Shown: one piece after another, positions 9,141 to 17,519 of the stretch
How the letters are laid out: the number at the start of each line of letters is the position of its first letter
How positions within the stretch are numbered: position 1 is the stretch's first letter
Assembly: GCA_017619755.1 (NCBI GenBank)
Contig: JAFZRU010000031.1
Coordinates: forward strand, 1 to 64,000
From: Prevotella sp.
GTDB taxonomy: Bacteria > Bacteroidota > Bacteroidia > Bacteroidales > Bacteroidaceae
DNA: 64,000 bases
Direction: 5' to 3'
Made by a program: the position numbers and the translations under genes
Notes under the pieces: model-generated
What the model was told of the DNA's origin: nothing
Databases searched by the model: none
The model's input: only the letters and a program-made list of their open reading frames with translations

Positions 9141-9917
9141 ATGCAACAAGCATCCATCCCTCAAGAGCACAAGCTCCACATCCGCATCGGACGCAGCACG
9201 CTCATCTTCCAATCCACCGAGAACGGCATTGCCAACACCCCGCCTCATGTCGTGGAACTTCGCGGCGGCGTCTCCGCCTCCGCCAACCTTCGAACTGCTT
9301 TCAAGCAACCACCGTTGGATGGCGTGCATTTCGACCGCTGCACCGTGCTGGTGGACAGCCCCACGATGCTCGTGCCTGACGATGACTTCCGCCCGGAGGA
9401 TGCCGCCATACTCTTCGACCACTGCTTCACCGGCCATGAGCGCGACCACAAATGCCACGCCGCCATGGAGGCCCTCCACGCGGTGGCCCTCTTCGCCTTG
9501 GACAAGGACTTGGAGACCGTCGTGGCAGACCATGCCTCAACCAGCCTCTTCCTGCCTGTGTGCCTCCCCATATGGGAGCATTTCGGTCGGCAGACTTCCA
9601 GCCCCCGCCAACGTCTCCATGGGTATTTCCACGACGGCAAAGTGGACATCTTCTGCATCGCCGGCAACCGCTTCAAGTTTTGCAACGCCTTCAGCGCCAC
9701 CCACTCCCACGACACCCTCTATTTCCTTCTCAGCGTCTTCTCACAATTAGGGATGAAAGCCACACGCGACGAGGTGGTGCTGCTGGGTGCCACGCCCCAC
9801 CAGCAATGGATTACAGACAATTTGGAGAAATATGTGGAGCGCGTGACGGTGACACCCACGACCGACGAAACACTTCCCCTCGACCTATCCCTCCTGCTCA
9901 ATATACCACGATCATGA
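9141..9917 (+). CDS. DUF3822 family protein
   Basis: A 258-residue cytoplasmic protein that matches the Bacteroidetes DUF3822 family in length, in the pattern of its two halves (for example LHIRIGRSTLIFQSTENGI and GYFHDGKVDIFCIAGNRFKF) and in position directly before rsmD. The fold resembles an actin-like ATPase duplicate, though no catalytic motif is obvious. Its last four bases overlap the rsmD start (ATGA at 9914-9917), so the pair is translationally coupled. Biochemical function is not known. Genomic pairing suggests a role linked to 16S rRNA methylation or to the coaD/rsmD neighbourhood. Confidence 0.8.
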   Translation: MQQASIPQEHKLHIRIGRSTLIFQSTENGIANTPPHVVELRGGVSASANLRTAFKQPPLDGVHFDRCTVLVDSPTMLVPDDDFRPEDAAILFDHCFTGHERDHKCHAAMEALHAVALFALDKDLETVVADHASTSLFLPVCLPIWEHFGRQTSSPRQRLHGYFHDGKVDIFCIAGNRFKFCNAFSATHSHDTLYFLLSVFSQLGMKATRDEVVLLGATPHQQWITDNLEKYVERVTVTPTTDETLPLDLSLLLNIPRS

Positions 9918-10459
9918 GAATCATCACCGGCATCTACAAGGGCCGACGTTTCGACATTCCCCGAACGTTCAAGGCACGCCCCACCACCGACTTCGCCAAA
10001 GAGAACATCTTCAACGTACTCAACGGCTACATCGATTTCGAGGGAAAGCACGCCTTGGACCTCTTCGCTGGCACCGGCGGAATCTCCATGGAATTTCTCT
10101 CACGCGGCTGCTCCCAGGTGGTGAGCGTGGAGGCCGACCGCGACCACCATGCGTTCATCAAACAGTGCATGGCTCGACTTGGCACGGAGGGCAGCATCGT
10201 CGTCCGAGGCGACGTGTTCAAGTTCATCGCCAACTGCCACCAGCAATTCGACATCATCTTCGCCGACCCGCCCTACGCCCTGCCCCGACTAAGCGAACTG
10301 CCCTCCTTGGTGCTTGGCAGCGACCTGCTGCTCCCCGACGGTCTCTTCGTCTTAGAGCACGGCAAAAAGGAAGACTTCTCCCAAACGCCACAATTCGTGG
10401 AGCGGAGACAGTATGGCAGCGTCAATTTCAGCCTCTTCCGAAATCAACAATCGGAATAA
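9914..10459 (+). CDS. rsmD: 16S rRNA (guanine(966)-N(2))-methyltransferase RsmD
   Basis: RsmD methylates G966 of 16S rRNA with S-adenosylmethionine. The 181-residue protein has the family start MRIITGIYKGRRF and the RPTTDFAKENIFNVL motif, SAM-binding ALDLFAGTGGISMEFLSRG, an acidic V-E-A-D end to strand 2, and the catalytic IIFADPPYALP. The ATG overlaps the DUF3822 stop by 4 bp. It converges on the RND pump gene, with only 21 bp between stops and no clear terminator hairpin. Confidence 0.93.
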   Translation: MRIITGIYKGRRFDIPRTFKARPTTDFAKENIFNVLNGYIDFEGKHALDLFAGTGGISMEFLSRGCSQVVSVEADRDHHAFIKQCMARLGTEGSIVVRGDVFKFIANCHQQFDIIFADPPYALPRLSELPSLVLGSDLLLPDGLFVLEHGKKEDFSQTPQFVERRQYGSVNFSLFRNQQSE

Positions 10460-10480
10460 TCGGAAGAGACAATTCAAGCA

Positions 10481-13400
10481 TCAATTCCTCGCCTTTTTCC
10501 TTCCAAACACCTTTTCTTCCACCTTTTGGAAGAGGACAAACAGCACGGGCACGATGAAGAGCAGGGCCGTGGTGCCTATGAGCATGCCACCAATGGTACC
10601 CACGCCGAGGGAACGGTTGCCATTGGCTCCCACCCCGGCGGCAAACGCCATGGGGAGAAGGCCGAAAATCATCGTCATGGAGGTCATGAGGATGGGCCGC
10701 AGTCGCACGCCGGCGGCGTCGAGGGCCGCTTCCACAATTCCCATCCCCTGCCTTCTGCGCTCCGAAGCATACTCCGTGAGGAGGATGGCCGTCTTGGAGA
10801 GCAGTCCGATGAGCATAATGAGACCCGTCTGCATGTAGATGTTGTTTTCCAAGCCCCATATCGATGCGAAGATGAACGAACCGGCCAGTCCGAAAGGCAC
10901 GCTGAGGATGACGGCCAAAGGTATGAAGATGCTCTCGTAGAGTGCGCACAAAATGAGGTAGATGAAGATGACGCAAATGACGAACACCATGGTGGCAGTG
11001 TTCTGGGTGGAAGCCTCTTCCCTTGTCATTCCTCCGAAGTCGTAGCCATACCCCTCCGGCAAAGTCTCTGCCGCCACCTGCCTGATGGCCTCGATGGCCT
11101 GTCCGCTGCTGTATCCCTCCGCCTGTGTTCCGCTCACGGAGATGCTGGGGAAGAGGTTGAAGCGCGACAATGTCTCTGAGCCGTAGATGCGGGTGAGTTT
11201 CAGATACTGGCTCACGGGGGTCATCTCTCCCTGTCCGTTTTTCACGAAGATGCGGTTGAGGGACTCCGTGTCAAGCCGGTATTCCGGCGAGGCCTGCACC
11301 ATGACACGGTATAGTTTGGTGAACCTGACGAAATTGGAGGAATAGGTGCCGCCCACATACCCTTGTAGTGCGCCAAGCACGTCATTCGGAGCCACCCCGT
11401 GCCGCTTGCACAATGCGGCATCGACATCCACCCTGTATTGTGGATATTTAAGCGAGAAGTTGGTGAAGGCACGACTGATTTCCTTGCGCTCGTTAAGTGC
11501 GGCTATGAGTTGGTTGGTGTATTGGAGCAGTTCCTCTATCGTCCCACCCCTCTTGTCCTGCACATAAAGTTCGAAGCCGTTGGTGCGACCGAAGCCGGGG
11601 AGCATGGCCTGGGTGTTGACTTGGATTTTCGCGTTGGCGATGTCGGCCGTCCGGCGATAGATGTCCTCCGTCACCGCCTCCACCTTGTTCTCCTCGCCGG
11701 TACGCTCATCCCATTTCTTCAGTTTCAGGGTGAAGTTGCCATGGGAGGCAGACTGCTCGAAGCCCATACTCGTGCCAGCCACGAGCGAGTAGGAACGCAG
11801 CTGCGGCAGGTCCTTGATGCGCTTCTCCACCTCCTTCATAATGGCGTAGGTCTGTTTCAACGTACTTCCGGGCGATGCCTGGACGTTGATGAACACGGTA
11901 CCCATGTCCTCTCCCGGCACCAGTCCGGTTTTCGTGGTTTTCATCAGTGCCGCCAATCCGACAAAGGCCACGACGACGAGGATGGCCGGCAACCACTTGT
12001 GCCTTGTCAGCCACCCCACCCCTCCCTTGTAGCCGCCCAACATGCGGTGGAAAGCGTTGTCGAAAGCGATGTGGAAGCGTGAGGAGAAACTGAGTTTCTC
12101 TCCTTTCTCCGTATCGGCATGGGGGGTCATCATCAGTGCGCAGAGTGCCGGTGAGAGCGTGAGCGCGTTGAACAGAGAGATGGCTACGGCGATGGCCATA
12201 GTGATGCCAAACTGCGTGTAGAAAGTGCCAGTGACGCCTCCTATGAAACTCACGGGTATGAAGACGGCCATAAAGACGAGGGTGGTGGTGACGAGGGCCG
12301 ACGTGATGCCATGCATGGCTTTGACAGTGGCCTCGTAGGCCGAGCGACACCCGTTGTCGAACTGTGCCTGGACGGCCTCCACCACGACGATGGCGTCGTC
12401 CACCACGGTTCCTATCACCAAGACGAGAGCGAAGAGCGTGAGCATGTTGAGCGAGAAGCCGATGAGATAGATGACGGCCAATGTTCCAATGAGCGACACC
12501 AAGATGGCAATGGTGGGAATCACAGTGGAGCGGAAACTTTGCAGGAAGAGATAGACCACCAAAATGACGAGGAGCATGGCTTCGAGCAGCGTCCTTAGCA
12601 CGCTCTTGATGGAAGCGTCGAGGAAATCTTTTTTGGACTCCAAGTCCTCGATGACAACGCCCGGTGGCAGGTCTTTCCTGATTTGCTCCACCTCGCGGTC
12701 GATTTCCTTGATGATTTCGTTGGCATTGGAGCCCGCCACCTGGTTGATCATAATGTTCACGCCCGGATGCCCGTTGGTCTCGCCGATGAAGTTGTAGCTC
12801 TGCGCTCCTAATTCCACCTTTGCCACGTCGCCTATTCGCAGCACGTCACCATTGGGGAGGGAGCGTATGACCATCTGCTCGTAGCCTTGTTCCTCCTCGT
12901 ACCGCCCTCTGTATTTGAGCACATATTGGAAGGTGTTTTCCGAGTCGGCGCCCAAGGTTCCCGTTGCGGCTTCCAAGTTCTGCTCGTCGAGAACCTTGTT
13001 GATGTCGGAGGGGGTGATGCCGTAGCTGGCCATCTTCTGCGGGTCGAGCCAGATGCGCATGGAGTAGTCTGCCCCGATGACGTTGACATCGCCCACACCT
13101 GCGATGCGTGAGAGCCTCGGCTCGATGTTGATTTTCGTGTAGTTGGCGAGGAACGTCCTGTCGAAGGTGCCGTCGGCGCTATAGACGGTGAGCTGCTTGA
13201 TGTTGCTCGTCTGTCGCTTCCTCACGGTAAGTCCTCCCTTCACCACGTCGGCGGGAAGACGTCCTTGCACGGTGGCGGCTCTGTTCTGCACGTTCACCAT
13301 GGCCATGTCGGGGTCGGTGCCTTGGCGGAAGAAGACGGAGATGGAGGCACTTCCGGTGTTGGATGCAGTAGATGACATGTACATCATCCCCTCCACGCCA

Positions 13401-13612
13401 TTGATGGCCTCCTCAAGCGGGACGACCACACTTTTCTGCACCGTCTCCGCATTGGCACCAGTGTAGTTGGCATTGATGCGCACGGTGGGCGGCGCTATCT
13501 CCGGGAACTGCTCCAATGCGAGGTGGGTCAAGGCGATAAGGCCGAAAAGCACCATCAGCACGGAAATGACCCCGGAGAGGATGGGTCTGTCGATGAATGT
13601 CCTTACTTGCAT
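10481..13612 (-). CDS. RND multidrug efflux transporter (HAE1/AcrB type)
   Basis: This inner-membrane proton-driven pump exports hydrophobic or amphiphilic compounds. At 1043 residues it has the normal AcrB length. Seen are the N-terminal helix MQVRTFIDRPILSGVISVLM, the porter-domain repeats, and the TM4 motif VGTVVDDAIVVVEAV with the paired proton-relay Asp residues. Two sets of transmembrane helices surround the periplasmic domains, with a Lys/Arg end. Its start overlaps the adaptor stop by 10 bp. No TolC-like outer-membrane factor gene is nearby, so one must be borrowed from elsewhere. Substrates cannot be predicted. Confidence 0.93.
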   Translation of the reverse strand: MQVRTFIDRPILSGVISVLMVLFGLIALTHLALEQFPEIAPPTVRINANYTGANAETVQKSVVVPLEEAINGVEGMMYMSSTASNTGSASISVFFRQGTDPDMAMVNVQNRAATVQGRLPADVVKGGLTVRKRQTSNIKQLTVYSADGTFDRTFLANYTKINIEPRLSRIAGVGDVNVIGADYSMRIWLDPQKMASYGITPSDINKVLDEQNLEAATGTLGADSENTFQYVLKYRGRYEEEQGYEQMVIRSLPNGDVLRIGDVAKVELGAQSYNFIGETNGHPGVNIMINQVAGSNANEIIKEIDREVEQIRKDLPPGVVIEDLESKKDFLDASIKSVLRTLLEAMLLVILVVYLFLQSFRSTVIPTIAILVSLIGTLAVIYLIGFSLNMLTLFALVLVIGTVVDDAIVVVEAVQAQFDNGCRSAYEATVKAMHGITSALVTTTLVFMAVFIPVSFIGGVTGTFYTQFGITMAIAVAISLFNALTLSPALCALMMTPHADTEKGEKLSFSSRFHIAFDNAFHRMLGGYKGGVGWLTRHKWLPAILVVVAFVGLAALMKTTKTGLVPGEDMGTVFINVQASPGSTLKQTYAIMKEVEKRIKDLPQLRSYSLVAGTSMGFEQSASHGNFTLKLKKWDERTGEENKVEAVTEDIYRRTADIANAKIQVNTQAMLPGFGRTNGFELYVQDKRGGTIEELLQYTNQLIAALNERKEISRAFTNFSLKYPQYRVDVDAALCKRHGVAPNDVLGALQGYVGGTYSSNFVRFTKLYRVMVQASPEYRLDTESLNRIFVKNGQGEMTPVSQYLKLTRIYGSETLSRFNLFPSISVSGTQAEGYSSGQAIEAIRQVAAETLPEGYGYDFGGMTREEASTQNTATMVFVICVIFIYLILCALYESIFIPLAVILSVPFGLAGSFIFASIWGLENNIYMQTGLIMLIGLLSKTAILLTEYASERRRQGMGIVEAALDAAGVRLRPILMTSMTMIFGLLPMAFAAGVGANGNRSLGVGTIGGMLIGTTALLFIVPVLFVLFQKVEEKVFGRKKARN

Positions 13613-14706
13613 ACCGCCATCCCCTCTTTGATCAGTCCGGCTCCCTCTGCCACGATGGTGTCTCCCACCTGCAGTCCCTCTTCCACGATGTAACCATGTC
13701 CGTCGTTTTGGGGGAAGAGCGTGACGGGCGTGGCCTTCGTCTTCCCATCCACCACCTTATACACAAAAGTTCGGTTTTGCAACTCATAGGTGGCTTCCTG
13801 GGGTATGACGATGCAATCGTTGCGCCTGATGGGCATGACAATCGTGCCGCTGCCTCCGTCGTGCAACAAGCGTTGTGGATTGGAGAAAGTGGCCCGCAGT
13901 CCTACCGCGCCCGTCGTGGCGGTGACAGTGCCGCTCATGGCGGTAATCCTTCCCTCGCCCTTGTATTCCTCGCCATTTCCCAATTTCAGGCTCACCATGG
14001 GCGCATGGGCGATGAATTGTTCCACGGAACCATGCTCCTTGATGAGCCTGAAGGCCTCATTTTCGGAGATGGAGAAATAAGCGTACACCTCATGGTCGTC
14101 GGCTACGGTGACCAAGGGCTGGCTGATGCTGCTGCTCACCAAGGAACCCACGTGCCACGGTATCATGGAGGCCACCCCGTTAAGCGGACTTTTCACCACG
14201 GTGTATGCGAGATTGTTGCTTGCCTCCGCCTCCCTGGCCTGTGCCTGTGCGAGTGCAGCCTCAGCCTCATGCAACGTGTTGAGCATGGTTTCCACAGAAT
14301 ATTGCGAGACGACGTTGCTCTCCTTGAGTTTCACCTCGTTGTTGTAATTCATGCGGGCGGTGGCGAGTTTCGCCTCACACATCTTCCTTGCCGCCACGGC
14401 TTCGCGTGTGGCTGCGATGAAGGGTGCCTGGTCGATGACAAAGAGCACCTGCCCTTTCCTCACCTTGTCGCCCTCGTTGATATGGACATGTGTGATTTTT
14501 CCAGTCACCTGTGGTCGCACCTCCACAATTTGGCATCCTGTGAAGCGTGCGCTGTATTCATGGTAGAGAGTCATATCTTTCTTGCCCACCACCATAATTT
14601 TGTTTCTGACTTGTTCTTTTTCTTGGGGCTTCTTTTCCTCTCCCTTGCATGAGAAGAGGGCGGCGCCGGCCAAGGCGGCCGCTATGAGTTGATAAAGATA
14701 TTTCAT
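13603..14706 (-). CDS. RND efflux periplasmic adaptor (membrane fusion) lipoprotein
   Basis: This 367-residue protein links the RND pump to an outer-membrane channel. It starts MKYLYQLIAAALAGAALFSC, with lipobox LFSC at Cys20. Then come the biotinyl-lipoyl half YHEYSARFTGCQIVEVRPQV, the coiled-coil hairpin (AATREAVAARKMCEAKLATA and LKESNVVSQYSVETMLNTLH), and the second lipoyl half AYTVVKSPLNGVASMIP. The beta-barrel and C-terminal domains end in EGLQVGDTIVAEGAGLIKEG. The start overlaps a small upstream ORF by ATGA and the end overlaps the pump gene, so all three are coupled. Confidence 0.92.
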   Translation of the reverse strand: MKYLYQLIAAALAGAALFSCKGEEKKPQEKEQVRNKIMVVGKKDMTLYHEYSARFTGCQIVEVRPQVTGKITHVHINEGDKVRKGQVLFVIDQAPFIAATREAVAARKMCEAKLATARMNYNNEVKLKESNVVSQYSVETMLNTLHEAEAALAQAQAREAEASNNLAYTVVKSPLNGVASMIPWHVGSLVSSSISQPLVTVADDHEVYAYFSISENEAFRLIKEHGSVEQFIAHAPMVSLKLGNGEEYKGEGRITAMSGTVTATTGAVGLRATFSNPQRLLHDGGSGTIVMPIRRNDCIVIPQEATYELQNRTFVYKVVDGKTKATPVTLFPQNDGHGYIVEEGLQVGDTIVAEGAGLIKEGMAVCK

Positions 14707-14879
14707 ATCTTTAAGACGTTTTGGAACATCAATAGTTTAATTTCTTCTTCGACGGGCAGGTTTTGGTAGTATTTCTCATAGTTTTGTGCCAACGCGCTGG
14801 TGCTGGAGGCAAGCAGGCACAACAGCAGGATTGTCATTTGTTTCATAAGGCTGATTTTGGGGTTGTTGTTTGTATTCAT
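14703..14879 (-). pseudogene. Small exported ORF, possible stump of a GH28 pectinase gene
   Basis: This 58-residue frame runs from an ATG at 14879, overlapping the acetyltransferase stop by ATGA, to a stop overlapping the adaptor ATG by ATGA. An internal ATG at 14846 (MKQMTILLLCLLASSTSALA) opens a clean signal peptide followed by AQNYEKYYQNLPVE. That mature start is, from memory, the usual beginning of Bacteroidetes GH28 polygalacturonases, which run about 450-550 residues. Here the similarity stops after about 12 residues and the tail EEIKLLMFQNVLKI is unrelated. I infer a deletion remnant now serving as a coupled leader for the pump. A genuine small periplasmic protein is possible. Confidence 0.5.
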
Positions 14880-15421
14880 TTGTGTTCTCCAATAAGTTTC
14901 TCCATCCACACCATATCATACCAACGACCGAATTTCTTCCCGCATTGGTGAAAATGTGCCACCAAGGTATAGCCCATTCGTTCGTGGAAGCGCACGCTGT
15001 CGAGGGAGAGGTATTCGTCCTCCGGCTCGATGTAGGAGATGCATGCGTTCATATTGAGGATGCCCTGCCTTCGGAGTGCCTCCTCCAACTGTTCGTACAG
15101 GAGGCTGCCGACACCTTTCCGCCGCATGGTGATGTCGAGGTAGATGCTCGTTTCCACGGCCCATTGATAGGCATCGCGCTCCTTGAAGGGACTGGCGTAG
15201 GCATATCCCACCAAGCACCCGTCATCTTCCACCACAAACCAGGGGTAGCGCGCCTGGACAGTCTCCATTCGTCGCCGGAACTCCTCTATTGTCGGGGTCT
15301 CATACTCGAAGGTGACGGCTGTGTGCTCCACGTATGGGGCATAGATGGCTCTCATAGCTTCTGCATCCTCAAGCCGAGCCTCCCTGATGGTCAAATGATG
15401 AATGTTCTCCTCCTTGGGCAT
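14876..15421 (-). CDS. GNAT N-acetyltransferase (phosphinothricin/methionine sulfoximine type)
   Basis: The predicted cytoplasmic enzyme transfers acetyl from acetyl-CoA to an amine. Family features are HLTIREARLEDAEAMRAIYA, PWFVVEDDGCLVGYAYASPF, the substrate loop AYQWAVETSIYLD, the acetyl-CoA motif RRKGVGSLLYEQLEEALRRQ and RFHERMGYTLVAHFHQCGKK, as in PAT-type acetyltransferases. The ATG at 15421 (MPKEEN) is chosen because the alternative at 15448 falls inside the -7 element at 15446-15453. The real substrate may be an amino-acid analogue, not phosphinothricin. Its stop overlaps the next ORF, so it probably heads the efflux operon. Confidence 0.85.
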   Translation of the reverse strand: MPKEENIHHLTIREARLEDAEAMRAIYAPYVEHTAVTFEYETPTIEEFRRRMETVQARYPWFVVEDDGCLVGYAYASPFKERDAYQWAVETSIYLDITMRRKGVGSLLYEQLEEALRRQGILNMNACISYIEPEDEYLSLDSVRFHERMGYTLVAHFHQCGKKFGRWYDMVWMEKLIGEHK

Positions 15422-15445
15422 GCTCTTTTCTTGTTTTTTCCGCTG

Positions 15446-15453
15446 CAAATGTA
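15446..15453 (-). promoter_or_regulatory. -7 element for the acetyltransferase-efflux operon
   Basis: The minus strand reads TACATTTG, followed by C, about 25 bp before the ATG at 15421. No clear -33 box is visible. It may drive the whole GNAT-stump-adaptor-pump unit, since no other promoter lies between them. Confidence 0.5.
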
Positions 15454-15504
15454 GTCAAAATTTTCGGATTTCATTGGCTTTAATGTTATTTTTATTTTCT
15501 TCAA

Positions 15505-15723
15505 GTGGAAGTGTTTTTGGAACACACGTATTTGGGGGACTATAGGTTCACTTTTTACCCAAGAATATTGCAGATATCAAAAAAACTATATATATTAGCA
15601 GCGACTATAACTGCTTTTGATAAGAGCAAGAAAGAGAAAGAAGAAAAAGCCAAAGAGTTTTGGGAGTATTATGAGGCTACTCAGGGTACTATTACCATCA
15701 TCGATCCTGTTGTGCTTGACTAA
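15505..15723 (+). CDS. Small hypothetical protein
   Basis: A 72-residue frame beginning MEVFLEHTYLGDYRFTFYPR, with a Lys/Glu-rich amphipathic helix (SKKEKEEKAKEFWEYYEATQ) and ending IDPVVLD. No family was recognised and no convincing promoter or ribosome site is seen. It lies 90 bp before a DUF2442 gene on the same strand. DUF2442 genes often have a DUF4160 partner, but this frame does not look like DUF4160. It may be a decayed or unrelated gene. Confidence 0.3.
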   Translation: MEVFLEHTYLGDYRFTFYPRILQISKKLYILAATITAFDKSKKEKEEKAKEFWEYYEATQGTITIIDPVVLD

Positions 15724-15813
15724 TGCGCCTTTTACTCGATACAAATATTTTTTCGTCTTGAAGCAGAGCGTCCGTTGTACTAACATAAATAAAAGGCTTT
15801 AGGAGGGTTTCTT

Positions 15814-16065
15814 ATGGAAAGACTATTCATCATCAAGGCAGACAATGCAGGCAACCTCTCCGTGAGGTTGACATTCAATGACAACACCGTACAAACGGTG
15901 GACGTAGGCGACTTCATTCGTCGTCATCCCCATCCCCAATACAACAAGTATCTCGACCAGCGCAAGTTCAGTCGTTTCACCATCGAGCATGGAAATATTG
16001 TCTGGGGCAAGAACTGGGACTTAATCTTTCCTATCGAACAGTTACACGCAGGAGTGTTGGAATAA
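15814..16065 (+). CDS. DUF2442 domain protein
   Basis: An 83-residue soluble protein whose pattern fits DUF2442: VRLTFNDNTVQTVDVGDFIR and, near the end, FTIEHGNIVWGKNWDLIFPIEQL. The family is often found next to DUF4160 and has been proposed to belong to toxin-antitoxin-like pairs, but no DUF4160 gene is present here. The ATG has an AGGAGGG about 7 bp upstream, an unusually strong Shine-Dalgarno site for a Bacteroidetes gene. It converges on cls with a 26-bp gap. Confidence 0.72.
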   Translation: MERLFIIKADNAGNLSVRLTFNDNTVQTVDVGDFIRRHPHPQYNKYLDQRKFSRFTIEHGNIVWGKNWDLIFPIEQLHAGVLE

Positions 16066-16091
16066 AAGAGAGGGGTAATAATTGTGAAAAA

Positions 16092-17516
16092 TTACAGCAA
16101 TGGTGAGAAAAGGCGCATAACGGACTCCCATAACTTCTCAAGGAAGGGCCTTTGGGCGAACATCTGCGCATCAAGGCGTTGGCAGTGGCTCAGGTCGTCA
16201 AAGAACACTTTTTTCACCTTTTCCACAGTCTTTGTGTCGTAAATGAATGCGTTGGCCTCGAAATTGTTCTCAAAACTTCTGAAATCGACATTGGCCGAAC
16301 CACAGGAGCAGAGGTTATCATCGCATACGAGCAACTTGGAGTGGTTGAAACCCTTCTCGTAGAGGTAGAATTTCACCCCGGCATCAAGCATGTCATCAAT
16401 GAACGACCGGCTTGCCCAATGCACCATCTTGGAGTCCCCCTTCCTTGGCATAAGCACCCTGACATCCACCCCGGCGAGCGCACATGTGCGCAAGGCGAAG
16501 GACACCGGCTCAGTGGGAAGGAAATAGGGGGTTTCGATATATACATAATGTCTTGCCTCAAGCAAAATGCGGATGTATCCTTGCATCAGTTCCGGCCACC
16601 GAGAGGTGGGGTCGCTGGTGACCACCTGGACGAGAGAGCCATTCTCCCTCTTCCCCATGGCGGGATAATACTCGTCACCTGAGATAAGTGTCTGCGTGAC
16701 GAAATACCAGTCGGTGAGGAATGCCGTCTGCAGGCCATACACAGCCTTTCCCTCCACCTTGAGGTGGGTGTCGCGCCAAGGTCTCCCCTCACCTTTGACA
16801 TACCTCAAAGCGATGTTCATCCCTCCAATGAACCCCACCTTTCCATCAATGACGCAAATTTTACGGTGATTGCGGTAGTTGACCTTCGAGGTGAGCGACG
16901 GGAAGCGGACGGGCATGAAAGGTTCTATAAGCACGCCGCCCTTCCTCATCCTGCGGAAAAACTTGTCCTTCACCTTCCAACACCCCACGTCGTCGTACAT
17001 CACCCTTACCACCACCCCTTCCTTGGCCTTGTCGATGAGGGCGTCGGCAATGAGGCTCCCCAATGCGTCGTCATCGAAGATGTATGTGACAAGGTGGATG
17101 TGCTCCTTGGCCTTTTTCATCGCCCGGAGCAGCGACGGGAAAAACTCGTACCCGTCGGCAAGCACCTCCACTTGGTTGTCGCCGAAAGGCAGAGCCACGT
17201 TCTGGTTCTCGAAGAGCCGGATGAGTTCGGCGTGTGGCTCGCTCTCCACAATGGCTCCCTGCTCTACGTAGTGGGACATCGACTGCCTTGTGAGCAGGTC
17301 GAGACTGTGGCGGCTGATGTATTTCTCCTTCCTGACGTCCTTCCCGAAGAAGATGAACAAGAAGATGCCCACCACGGGAATGAAACTGAGCACGAGCAAC
17401 CATGCCATGGTCTTCTCCGGCTGGCGGTTCTCCCTCAACACGACGATGGCGGTGGAGACCACCAGCACCACTTGTATGAGGTATATGACCAAGGTGAACC
17501 AGTTGCGCGTGTCCAT
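16092..17516 (-). CDS. cls: Cardiolipin synthase (phospholipase D family)
   Basis: The enzyme makes cardiolipin by transphosphatidylation at the inner membrane. The 474-residue protein has two N-terminal membrane helices (FTLVIYLIQVVLVVSTAIVV and MAWLLVLSFIPVVGIFLFIF), then two PLD motifs: NYRNHRKICVIDGKVGFIGG and FNHSKLLVCDDNLCSCGSAN. Both keep the H-x-K-x4-D triad. It is the last gene of a dnaG-TPR-cls run with a 3-bp gap to the TPR gene. Length and motifs are normal for bacterial Cls. Confidence 0.93.
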   Translation of the reverse strand: MDTRNWFTLVIYLIQVVLVVSTAIVVLRENRQPEKTMAWLLVLSFIPVVGIFLFIFFGKDVRKEKYISRHSLDLLTRQSMSHYVEQGAIVESEPHAELIRLFENQNVALPFGDNQVEVLADGYEFFPSLLRAMKKAKEHIHLVTYIFDDDALGSLIADALIDKAKEGVVVRVMYDDVGCWKVKDKFFRRMRKGGVLIEPFMPVRFPSLTSKVNYRNHRKICVIDGKVGFIGGMNIALRYVKGEGRPWRDTHLKVEGKAVYGLQTAFLTDWYFVTQTLISGDEYYPAMGKRENGSLVQVVTSDPTSRWPELMQGYIRILLEARHYVYIETPYFLPTEPVSFALRTCALAGVDVRVLMPRKGDSKMVHWASRSFIDDMLDAGVKFYLYEKGFNHSKLLVCDDNLCSCGSANVDFRSFENNFEANAFIYDTKTVEKVKKVFFDDLSHCQRLDAQMFAQRPFLEKLWESVMRLFSPLL

Positions 17517-17519
17517 ATC

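Noticed and set aside
15505-16065. A toxin-antitoxin pair formed by the 72-residue ORF and the DUF2442 gene
   Set aside because: DUF2442 usually pairs with DUF4160, and the 72-residue frame does not resemble it. Evidence is too thin.
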